This document shows positions 1 through 6,251 of a DNA stretch of 7,338 nt, piece after piece. The DNA lies in assembly GCA_025355935.1 (NCBI GenBank), contig JANXYS010000366.1:1-7338 (forward strand), written 5' to 3'. Below the pieces are notes generated by a model that was not told where the DNA came from, did not search any database, and saw only the letters and a list, made by a program, of their open reading frames with translations. Source of the DNA: Chitinophagales bacterium. GTDB taxonomy: Bacteria; Bacteroidota; Bacteroidia; Chitinophagales; Chitinophagaceae. Position 1 is the stretch's first letter, and each line of letters starts with the position of its first letter. The translations under genes were made by a program, and so were the position numbers.

Positions 1-1074
1 CTTCAAACGGGTGAATTGCTCAACATTAAATTGCTTACCGCAAAAGATATTATCAATTCTGAGCGTCGGCGAAATGCTGTAATACGTTCTTCCTATCCCG
101 GTTCCCTTTTCTGTGAAACTATTTTTAAGTCCATTGCCGATTGTACTGTAAGCATAACTATTTGGCACATCGTTAAAGTCGCCACAGACAATTACAGGAT
201 AAGGACTTTCATTGATCGATTTTCTAATATGTTCACTTTGTACTTTCCTCTTTAGGAAACCTATTTTGAATTTTGAAATAAGACTCTTTGAACCCTCGAT
301 GTTTTTGCCCTCGTCAATGGACGTTTCACCGATATATTGCAGGTTTTCCTTCGAAAATTTCAGGGATTGCAGATGGAGATTAAACAACCTGAAAGTATCA
401 CCATCTTTAACAAGATCGGAATATTGAAAGATAGAGTTATAGTCATTGGGTGCATAACTCATGGTATGTTCATTGAAAAGAGGGTACCTGGAAAAGCTAA
501 TAATACCAAAATGATGCTTGCCATCAAAATCAAGTTTTTTATTATAAGAGTAATGCACATAAGGCATGTTAAGTTTCTTTGTAAAGTCCGGAACGAAATT
601 TATGGCACCACCTAAGCTATCGCTGGCAACCATTTCCTGGAAACACGCTACATCCGGCTGATAGTCGTTGATCAGATCAATCATATGTTGTTTGACCTCA
701 GGATGGGTTTTATATTCCAGAATATCGAAATGCTCAACGTTCCAACTCATTACCCGCAGGTTGTCAGGGTGTTTCTTCACTACAAAGTCCTTCGCCATGC
801 GTACTCTGAATAACTCTTGAATTGGAGACCACGCAACTACAATAGCCAATACACTAATAAACATCAGCGAGGGTTTAACAACCAACCAAAATAAGATAAA
901 TATTACGAGGGCAAGCAAGAGATACAAGGACGCCAATGTCAACAAACCGACGAACCAAAACCGAATAGGATCAAAAAGGATACTATAGCAGCCCGCCAGG
1001 AAGAAAATGGCAATGCTGAGGTTTAGGAGTACGAATAGTAGCTTGGTAACACGTCTTAAAGAATTAGCTGGCAT
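1..1074 (-). CDS. Membrane-anchored endonuclease/exonuclease/phosphatase (EEP) family protein, C-terminus cut by window edge
   Basis: Reading from ATG at 1074 down to base 1 gives 358 codons with no stop. An in-frame TAG lies just upstream of the ATG, so no longer start exists. Residues about 11-33, 38-66 and 68-85 are hydrophobic and look like three membrane helices; the remainder is an EEP (DNase I-like) metal-dependent hydrolase domain. Visible family motifs are SWNVEHF (Asn112), FQEM (metal-binding Glu147), NLHLQS (His234), GDFNDVP (Asp299, Asn301) and RIDNIF (Asp341). The final catalytic histidine (SDH-type motif) must lie beyond the edge, so probably only a short tail is missing. EEP members cut DNA, RNA, phosphoinositides or sphingomyelin, and the substrate cannot be told here. 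The catalytic domain probably faces one side of the inner membrane; which side is not clear. A 73-base gap separates it from the YceI-like gene upstream, so operon membership is uncertain. Confidence 0.88.
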   Translation of the reverse strand, partial: MPANSLRRVTKLLFVLLNLSIAIFFLAGCYSILFDPIRFWFVGLLTLASLYLLLALVIFILFWLVVKPSLMFISVLAIVVAWSPIQELFRVRMAKDFVVKKHPDNLRVMSWNVEHFDILEYKTHPEVKQHMIDLINDYQPDVACFQEMVASDSLGGAINFVPDFTKKLNMPYVHYSYNKKLDFDGKHHFGIISFSRYPLFNEHTMSYAPNDYNSIFQYSDLVKDGDTFRLFNLHLQSLKFSKENLQYIGETSIDEGKNIEGSKSLISKFKIGFLKRKVQSEHIRKSINESPYPVIVCGDFNDVPNSYAYSTIGNGLKNSFTEKGTGIGRTYYSISPTLRIDNIFCGKQFNVEQFTRLK

Positions 1075-1147
1075 GGCCTAAAGATAAGCCGAAAGAAAAC
1101 ATTCCTAAAAGAGAGGAAAGTTATTCTTCGCGAGGATGTCCGCACCG

Positions 1148-1780
1148 TTAGTTAATTGACCGGATGTTTAAGTTGAAGACAACAGTTAGTTCGTCTTCTG
1201 ATCGCACAAGTCCACCCAGTTTCTTTGGTGGAATTAATGCAAAGTCGGAGAAATTAACTGTTCGTGTTCCTACCAGGTGAATAACACCTCTGAGGTCTTT
1301 GCTTATTTGATAATTCACCTTGTAACGTTTCAAATAGCCAGCCAGTTTGATATCGACAAGTCCATAAACGGGCAGGGGAGTCACGCTCAACATTGGAAGT
1401 TCATTCAAAGATAAAAACTGAATATAGATATTTGGAAACTCTTTTGATTTAAGCGTTTTCTGAAGCTCCTTTGTCATCATTAAATTGTGGCAATCAAAGT
1501 TTTCAATGCTCAAAGTCAGACTCCCGCTTAAGCCAATTCCAAAGGCAGAGCGCACCACTTGCAAGGTATCTGCCTGATCATAATGTGGTATTGTACAAGA
1601 ATACTTATTAACGTTCGTGCTTCCCCGAACTTCCAGGCTGCTGTCGCTGGAAATTATCCAATAAGTAACATCCATTTGTTTCCATGAAATCAGTATAGTT
1701 AACCAAAAAACCAGGCAGATAAAGTGTAACCGGTGTTCGATCATTTCCAATAATTTAGAAAAGCCAGCCCATTTGAACAT
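1148..1780 (-). CDS. YceI-like protein with N-terminal membrane segment
   Basis: This 210-residue protein is probably a diverged YceI-family (lipocalin-like, lipid-binding barrel) protein. It resembles the clearer YceI homologue at 3157-3771 at matching places: G-S-T-N-V-N-K-Y (53-60) against G-S-S-N-V-H-D-W; F-D-C-H-N-L-M-M-T-K (95-104); and a C-terminal I-P-P-K-K-L-G-G followed by D-E-L-T-V-V-F-N-L. Residues about 17-33 are strongly hydrophobic with no clear A-x-A cleavage site. It may therefore be an inner-membrane-anchored periplasmic protein or have an atypical signal peptide. Met13 (MIEHRL) is an alternative start that would make the hydrophobic segment more like a signal peptide. The gene begins 22 bases after the porin stop codon, on the same strand, and is probably co-transcribed with it. 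YceI proteins bind isoprenoid-type ligands in known cases; the ligand here is unknown. Confidence 0.7.
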   Translation of the reverse strand: MFKWAGFSKLLEMIEHRLHFICLVFWLTILISWKQMDVTYWIISSDSSLEVRGSTNVNKYSCTIPHYDQADTLQVVRSAFGIGLSGSLTLSIENFDCHNLMMTKELQKTLKSKEFPNIYIQFLSLNELPMLSVTPLPVYGLVDIKLAGYLKRYKVNYQISKDLRGVIHLVGTRTVNFSDFALIPPKKLGGLVRSEDELTVVFNLNIRSIN

Positions 1781-1802
1781 GGCTTTAATGATTTTTTATT
1801 GA

Positions 1803-3125
1803 TCAAAAGCCTACTGCAGCCTGAATAACATACCCATTAAATTTGCCATCCTTTCTAAAATCACGCAAAGGGAAATTGTTATAATTCTGTATAGAATATT
1901 CTCCTTTAAGCAGAATATTATGCGTGAGGAACCAGCCCGCGCCGAATGCAACGCGGTTGATTTTTATATCTTCAGAATAGGTAAGAGCAGCCACAGTTGG
2001 AGTTGCCGCTATATTTGCAAGTCTGGCATTTACTGCGTTATACCGCACGCCCACAAAAAGATTTTCATCATCTCCAAACCTGTACACCGCATCTATAGCA
2101 TATTGTTTTGCCTTCCTGTCCGCAGCCTCAAACTTCGTCCTTCCTTCAGCGGCTTCATAGGTTCCAAATAATTCAAGCCCCTGAGCTTTGATGAAGCCAT
2201 TAAGCTGTAAGGAATTTATCTGTTTGCTAAACCCCGGGTTTAAACGCCCTGAAAAAGCATTCGTTGAATAGCTGCTTCCAGCTTGTTCCATTACCATGAA
2301 ATAGTTTGAACCGGTACGGTCGCCGCCGTACAGGGTTCCACCGCCAGAACTTTTATTTGTATAATACGATGCACTGAACCGGGCCCTGATGGCATCTGTA
2401 AACTGCTTATCATAGCCAGCTTTTAAATAAATGGAAGGAGATTTGTGGATATTGTCGTCCTGCGCAGTTTTAGTAAGGCTGTCTATATTCCCTTTTATCA
2501 TGCCATTACTTATACCAAGCATCCCATATAACCCATTTTTTCTCACCATCACCTCTCCACCAATTTCAGTTGTAAATGCATCCATGATGTAGTTTTCGAC
2601 AAAAGGATTGTAAAGCGTATGTCCGCCATCAGATCTCCGGAAATGCTGATCACCATAGTTTATTTCCATGTGCCCGATTTTTAAGGTTGTCACCGCCATT
2701 ATCTTTTTCCAGGTATCACCTTTAAATGGAAGCTTGTCAAATTGTATATATCCGCCTTTGACCTAGGTTTCATTATGATGACGGGAAGACAGATAGCTTG
2801 TTAGGTTGAGCCTGATTCCATCGGATAACTGAACATCCATAAATAAATTTGCGTTTGCAGTATTAAAGCCCGGAGAGATTTTATATAAACCACCTGATGA
2901 ATTTTCATGCCTGAGGTTTTGAAATGCTTGCGTAAAGCCTGCCCCAAACTGCACTTTTAATTTGTCAAACGCAGTACTTGTATCTTTAATTCCTTCGAAC
3001 ACGTTAATGCCTGCTTTATCGTAGGGCCGAAGGTTAGTTAGCTTTGATTGGGCATTTACGTTTGTTACACTTAAGGCGTAAAGCACGATGCAGGAAATTC
3101 TTAAAATTGTATATTTTTTTTGCAT
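1803..3125 (-). pseudogene. Outer-membrane beta-barrel/porin-like gene interrupted by one in-frame TAG codon
   Basis: Two open stretches, 3125-2763 (120 residues) and 2699-1803 (298 residues), lie in the same frame. The 63 bases between them are also open in that frame. Replacing the TAG at 2763-2765 with a sense codon gives one 440-residue protein. Residues 1-25 form a signal peptide with likely cleavage at V-N-A/Q-S. The mature start L-R-P-Y-D-K-A-G-I-N-V-F-E and the S-S-R-H-H-N-E-T region look like Bacteroidota porins. The rest alternates polar and hydrophobic strands and ends in A-A-V-G-F, a C-terminal aromatic typical of outer-membrane barrels. From memory, homologues have Trp at the interrupted place (H-H-x-E-x-W-V-K-G-G-Y), so a TGG to TAG change is the simplest origin. 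The gene starts 31 bases after the YceI gene and is likely in its operon. If the stop is real, only a barrel-less fragment is made, unless it is read through; a sequencing error is possible. Confidence 0.85.
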
Positions 3126-3156
3126 GATAATTATATAAAATGGTGAAGACTATTTT

Positions 3157-3771
3157 TTAGCTTTTATAAAGAAGGTTAATTGCAATAGTCAGATCATTTC
3201 CAACTTTCATTGCGCCCATCATGAAGCTTGGCGGGTTAATATTATAATCAGTTAATTTTATTTTTTCCGAACCAGTGCATGTGACTGTTTTATCTGGGTT
3301 CACTACTAACCTCAGATTCATTTGGATCAGTTTGGTTTCACCCGCTATTGTTAAGTTTCCGGTTGATTTAACCGAATATTCATTTTCGTTTACCTGAGAA
3401 ATCACGGCAGAGCTTAGCTTGTATAAGATCTTAGGGTTTGCATCGGCTTTCATCGCTTTGTAGGTGCGGGCGTCCATTGAACTATGCCCACTCTTTAAAC
3501 TTTTGGCCTCCATCATAAAGTCGAATGCGCTTATTTTCTGAAGTGTATTATTTTTATCAAATGTAAAAATGCCCTGGCTCGTGATACCTGCAGACGTCAT
3601 CGTCCAGTCGTGCACATTGGATGATCCCATTACCTGGATGTTTTTACCTTTCGCCGCCGAGGATTTATAAGTGGTTTGTGCTTCCAAAATACCAGGAATT
3701 AAACATACTGAGATACTAACAAGAAGAAGGTAAAAAAAACTTTGGCGGTAAATAATTTTGTTGATATTCAT
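3157..3771 (-). CDS. Secreted YceI family protein
   Basis: This 204-residue protein has a signal peptide (residues 1-31, hydrophobic core 11-28, likely cleavage after L-E-A before Q32). A YceI-type domain follows. Family features visible are G-S-S-N-V-H-D-W-T (49-57), a central F-D-F-M-M-E-A-K-S-L-K-S-G (83-95) followed by the M-D-A-R-T-Y-K-A-M-K segment, and the C-terminal I-N-P-P-S-F-M-M-G-A-M-K-V-G-N-D-L-T-I (178-196). YceI proteins are periplasmic or secreted beta-barrels that hold long-chain isoprenoid or lipid ligands in studied members; the ligand here is unknown. It is the first gene of a minus-strand set that continues with the porin-like gene and a second YceI-like protein. Transcription would start in the 3772-3922 region shared with the divergent kinase gene, where a TAnnTTTG element and an FNR-like box are present. 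Confidence 0.9.
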   Translation of the reverse strand: MNINKIIYRQSFFYLLLVSISVCLIPGILEAQTTYKSSAAKGKNIQVMGSSNVHDWTMTSAGITSQGIFTFDKNNTLQKISAFDFMMEAKSLKSGHSSMDARTYKAMKADANPKILYKLSSAVISQVNENEYSVKSTGNLTIAGETKLIQMNLRLVVNPDKTVTCTGSEKIKLTDYNINPPSFMMGAMKVGNDLTIAINLLYKS

Positions 3772-3789
3772 TATTGGTTAATTGAAACA

Positions 3790-3797
3790 CAAAAATA
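3790..3797 (-). promoter_or_regulatory. Candidate -7 promoter element of the YceI/porin operon
   Basis: On the minus strand these bases read TATTTTTG, an exact match to the Bacteroidota primary-sigma -7 element TAnnTTTG. The first T is 26 bases before the ATG at 3771. No TTG/TTTG -33 element is seen 17-23 bases upstream, which would fit a promoter that needs an activator. In an AT-rich intergenic region such a match can occur by chance, so the call rests partly on its matched spacing with the ldhA promoter. Confidence 0.45.
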
Positions 3798-3806
3798 TTA
3801 CGCCGG

Positions 3807-3822
3807 CACTTCCTGTGAAGTG
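3807..3822. promoter_or_regulatory. Perfect hyphenated dyad CACTTC-N4-GAAGTG, possible operator
   Basis: Two 6-base arms, CACTTC and GAAGTG, are exact reverse complements separated by CTGT. The dyad lies between the FNR-like box (3841-3854) and the candidate -7 element (3790-3797) of the minus-strand operon, where a -33 element would be expected. It could be the binding site of a second dimeric regulator or a competing site for the neighbouring Crp-type regulator. A role as an RNA hairpin is less likely, because it should lie upstream of the minus-strand transcript start and no plus-strand transcript is known to cross it. Confidence 0.4.
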
Positions 3823-3840
3823 ACCTTGCTTATATCCAAA

Positions 3841-3854
3841 ATGATCTTGATCAC
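3841..3854. promoter_or_regulatory. FNR-box-like palindrome in the divergent intergenic region
   Basis: The sequence ATGAT-CTTG-ATCAC matches the Crp/Fnr-family FNR box TTGAT-N4-ATCAA at 8 of 10 fixed positions, with the symmetrical core TGAT-N4-ATCA intact. Its centre is about 76 bases from both divergent start codons (3771 minus, 3923 plus), so one bound dimer could act on both operons. The Crp-type regulator encoded at 5114-6172 carries an FNR-like recognition helix and is the obvious candidate to bind it. That assignment is inferred. Confidence 0.5.
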
Positions 3855-3922
3855 ATTGTAAGTTCTTGGTGCTTTTTCGGTAATAAAAGTCCCTAAGTGG
3901 TTTTAAAAGCTGAAATTTGGAA

Positions 3923-5110
3923 ATGGACAATGCGGCGTTAGTAAAGGCAATTATAGAAAACGCAATTGACGGAATTATAACCATTAACGATCGGGGAATC
4001 ATCGAGACTATTAATCCAGCCGCTTGCTTTTTGTTTGGCTATTCTGCCGAAGAAGTAATAGCGAAGAATATTTCTATTTTAATGCCCGAGTCTGACAGCT
4101 CAAATCATGATCAGTATCTTCGACGCTACCAGCAAACTGGTGAAGCACGCATGATCGGTATTGGGCGTGAGGTAAACGGATTAAAAAAAGATGGTTCTAT
4201 TTTTCCGTTCCGTCTGGCTTTAAATGAAGTACAATTTTCAGGTAGAATTGTATACACTGGCTTTATACATGATCTCACTAAGGAAAAGCAGGCAGAAGAA
4301 AAGTTGAGGGAATATTCATCCCGCCTGGAAACACAAGTGGAAGAACGTACACATTCCCTGCAAAAGTCATTATTGGAGCTTCAAAGGGCAAAGGACAGGG
4401 TGAGTAATTCTCTTGAAAAGGAGAAGGAGTTGAGTGAGTTGAAAAGTAGGTTTGTATCGATGGCTTCGCACGAGTTTCGAACACCGTTAAGTTCAGTACA
4501 ATTGTCTGCGTCTCTTATTGAACGATACGCTGCGCCCTTCGATAATCCAAATATCTCGAAACATGTCGGAAAAATAAAAAACGCGGTAAACAACCTGACA
4601 TCAATACTTAATGATTTTCTCTTACTTGAAAAGCTGGAAGCCGGCACGGTAGAACCCAACTTTGCAGAATTTAATGTTGTAAAATTAGGGGAAGAAATCA
4701 CAGAGGAAATGCAATTAGTATCAAAAGAGGGGCAGCATATCATATACCAGCATACCGGAGTAAACAGTGTTTTCAACCTGGATATCTACCTGCTTAAAAA
4801 TTGCATAATCAATCTCATTTCAAATGCCATCAAATATTCGGGCGAAAATACTTTCATCGAGTTTAATACAGAAATAAATGAGAAGGAATTAAAAGTTGGA
4901 ATAAGAGATTATGGAATTGGAATTCCTGAAGGCGATCACATCCATTTATTCGAACCTTTTTTTAGGGCGAACAACACTGGCACCATTCCCGGTACGGGCC
5001 TGGGTTTAAATATCGTGCGGCGATACTCCCGGTTGATGCAGGGCACCATCGATTTTAAAAGCATACTTAATCACGGCATATCTTTTACCTTTACTTTTCC
5101 CATCAAATAA
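3923..5110 (+). CDS. Soluble PAS-domain sensor histidine kinase, FixL-like heme-PAS candidate
   Basis: This 395-residue cytoplasmic kinase has no membrane segment. PAS spans residues about 1-119, a long coiled-coil signalling helix 121-178, DHp about 170-240 and the ATPase domain 250-395. The phosphoacceptor is His183 in S-H-E-F-R-T-P-L. The ATP site shows Asn297/Asn301 (N box), D-Y-G-I-G at 329-333, L-F-E-P-F-F at 342-347 and G-T-G-L-G-L at 357-362. The PAS resembles rhizobial FixL: I-L-M-P-E, then N-H-D-Q-Y-L (His62, at the proximal heme ligand position), then I-G-I-G-R (Arg82, at the distal arginine). It is therefore a candidate O2/redox sensor; many similar PAS domains are untested and may bind no heme. 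The start is ATG at 3923; a TTG at 3917 would add two residues, and a TGA at 3911 blocks anything longer. Three bases separate it from the regulator gene. Confidence 0.93.
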   Translation: MDNAALVKAIIENAIDGIITINDRGIIETINPAACFLFGYSAEEVIAKNISILMPESDSSNHDQYLRRYQQTGEARMIGIGREVNGLKKDGSIFPFRLALNEVQFSGRIVYTGFIHDLTKEKQAEEKLREYSSRLETQVEERTHSLQKSLLELQRAKDRVSNSLEKEKELSELKSRFVSMASHEFRTPLSSVQLSASLIERYAAPFDNPNISKHVGKIKNAVNNLTSILNDFLLLEKLEAGTVEPNFAEFNVVKLGEEITEEMQLVSKEGQHIIYQHTGVNSVFNLDIYLLKNCIINLISNAIKYSGENTFIEFNTEINEKELKVGIRDYGIGIPEGDHIHLFEPFFRANNTGTIPGTGLGLNIVRRYSRLMQGTIDFKSILNHGISFTFTFPIK

Positions 5111-5113
5111 CTC

Positions 5114-6172
5114 ATGAAAACTTGCATATTAATAATTGAAGACAATAACGACATCAGGGAAAGTAGCTCAGAGATTCTTGAACTTTCGGGTTACACGGTT
5201 TTACAGGCACGAAATGGAAAGGAAGGAATGCATTTGGTTAACACGCACTCCATTGATCTGATTTTGTGTGATATTATGATGCCTGAATTGGATGGCATTG
5301 GTGTGCTGTACATGCTTAATAAAAACCCCGAGACATCAGGCATTCCTTTTATTTTTTTAACCGCAAAAGCTGAAAGGTCGGATATCAGGAAAGGGATGGA
5401 GTTGGGAGCTGACGATTACCTCACCAAACCCTTCGACGACATGGAGCTCCTGTTGGCGGTAGAAACCAGGCTTAATAAAAAACAACAACAACAACTTTTT
5501 TATAGCAAGTCGCTGGAGAAAATTGAACACCTTATCACGGAGAAAGACGGCCTCGCAGAAATGAAGAATTCTGCATCGACATTAAGAGTCAGGCATGCCG
5601 ATAAGGGAGACATAATTTATCACGAAGGCGATCAGCCACCGGGAATCTACCTTGTGCTGAGCGGGAAATTTAAAACGACGAAAGTCTCAGAAGATGGGCG
5701 CGAGCTCATTACTGGTATCTATGATAAGGACGATTACATTGGAATAAAATCCGTCCTGTTAACAGAACCGTTTAACGATAGCGCACAGGTGATGGAAGAT
5801 GGAACCTATTGCTTGATACCGAAAGAGACCGTTGATCAATTACTTGCGCGATTTCCCGATGTCGGTAAAAAATTTATTGAAATACTCTCCGGTAATATCC
5901 AAGAAAAGGAAGAACAATTATTGCAAATGGCATACTATTCTGTACGTAAAAGAATGGCTGAAGTTTTATTAAACCTCGGGAAGCAGGAGCATACAGCAAA
6001 TTTAGACGGCTATCTCAAAGTTACGCGCGAGGAAATGGCCTCAATGGCAGGTATAGCAACAGAAACAGTCAGCCGCATATTATCCGATTTTGCAAGTGAG
6101 CATCTGATTGAAAAAAAGGGTCGTCTTATCAAAATATTGGGTAAACAGCTACTGGCAAATCTGAAAAATTGA
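5114..6172 (+). CDS. Response regulator with receiver, cyclic-nucleotide-binding-like and Crp/Fnr helix-turn-helix domains
   Basis: This 352-residue fusion has a CheY-type receiver (1-120), a short Q-rich linker (K-K-Q-Q-Q-Q at 122-127), a cNMP-binding-like beta-roll (about 155-245), a dimer helix (about 250-285) and a Crp-type winged helix (about 275-345). Receiver residues are intact: Glu9/Asp10, phosphoacceptor Asp53 in C-D-I-M-M-P, Thr83, Lys105 in T-K-P-F. The recognition helix reads A-T-E-T-V-S-R-I-L (Glu317, Ser320, Arg321), matching the E-T-I-S-R pattern by which E. coli FNR reads TTGAT. The roll has N-D-S-A where CRP has its cAMP-binding Arg-Ser, and only three scattered cysteines (4, 52, 233), so cAMP or an Fe-S cluster is unlikely to be the signal. 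Phosphorylation by the kinase encoded three bases upstream is the probable input. It is a DNA-binding transcription regulator; targets may include the two FNR-like boxes in this window. Confidence 0.94.
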   Translation: MKTCILIIEDNNDIRESSSEILELSGYTVLQARNGKEGMHLVNTHSIDLILCDIMMPELDGIGVLYMLNKNPETSGIPFIFLTAKAERSDIRKGMELGADDYLTKPFDDMELLLAVETRLNKKQQQQLFYSKSLEKIEHLITEKDGLAEMKNSASTLRVRHADKGDIIYHEGDQPPGIYLVLSGKFKTTKVSEDGRELITGIYDKDDYIGIKSVLLTEPFNDSAQVMEDGTYCLIPKETVDQLLARFPDVGKKFIEILSGNIQEKEEQLLQMAYYSVRKRMAEVLLNLGKQEHTANLDGYLKVTREEMASMAGIATETVSRILSDFASEHLIEKKGRLIKILGKQLLANLKN

Positions 6173-6182
6173 TTTTTATCAT
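6169..6182. promoter_or_regulatory. FNR-box-like palindrome upstream of ldhA
   Basis: TTGAT-TTTT-ATCAT matches TTGAT-N4-ATCAA at 9 of 10 fixed positions. It overlaps the TGA stop codon of the response-regulator gene and is centred 76.5 bases before the ldhA ATG. Activation of D-lactate dehydrogenase by an FNR-family protein under low oxygen would be physiologically sensible. The spacing to the candidate -7 element is the same as for the intergenic box at 3841-3854. Confidence 0.55.
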
Positions 6183-6225
6183 ATTTCATGTTGATATGCC
6201 TCAAAGCATTTTGTATAAGCTATAG

Positions 6226-6233
6226 TAATTTTA
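6226..6233 (+). promoter_or_regulatory. Candidate -7 promoter element of ldhA
   Basis: TAATTTTA matches TAnnTTTG at five of six fixed positions, 26 bases before the ATG at 6252. No TTG lies 17-23 bases upstream, so a -33 element seems absent, as expected of an activator-dependent promoter. Taken alone this match is weak. Its 50.5-base distance from the centre of the FNR-like box equals that in the minus-strand operon, which raises its credibility. Confidence 0.4.
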
Positions 6234-6251
6234 CAGGCAAAAGAGAAAGCT

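Noticed and set aside
16..615. Three plus-strand open frames
   Set aside because: They lie antisense to the EEP-family gene, whose motifs and membrane helices are clear on the minus strand; none gives a recognisable product.
668..680. TTGAT-CAG-ATCAA palindrome
   Set aside because: The half-sites are perfect, but the spacer is 3 rather than 4 bases and it lies deep inside the EEP coding sequence, so it is probably chance.
1957..1970. TTGATTTTTATATC, resembling the ldhA FNR-like box
   Set aside because: The right half-site is ATATC, not ATCAA/T, and it lies inside the porin coding region.
1920..2171. Plus-strand open frame of 83 codons
   Set aside because: It is antisense to the porin barrel region, has no recognisable features and is best explained as a shadow.
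2700..2762. Treating 1803-2699 and 2763-3125 as two independent genes with a short intergenic gap
   Set aside because: The gap is open in the same frame and continues the porin sequence (V-K-G-G-Y-I-Q-F-D-K-L-P-F); the downstream part has no signal peptide, which an outer-membrane protein needs.
3778..4002. Minus-strand open frame across the intergenic region and kinase start
   Set aside because: It overlaps the kinase PAS coding region and the proposed control sites, with no recognisable protein features.
4278..4776. Two minus-strand open frames inside the kinase gene
   Set aside because: They are antisense shadows of the strongly supported linker, DHp and ATPase coding sequence.
6164..6177. 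AAAAAT-TG-ATTTTT inverted repeat as a terminator of the regulator operon
   Set aside because: The stem is A/T only with a two-base loop and would not form a stable terminator; it overlaps the regulator stop and the FNR-like box.
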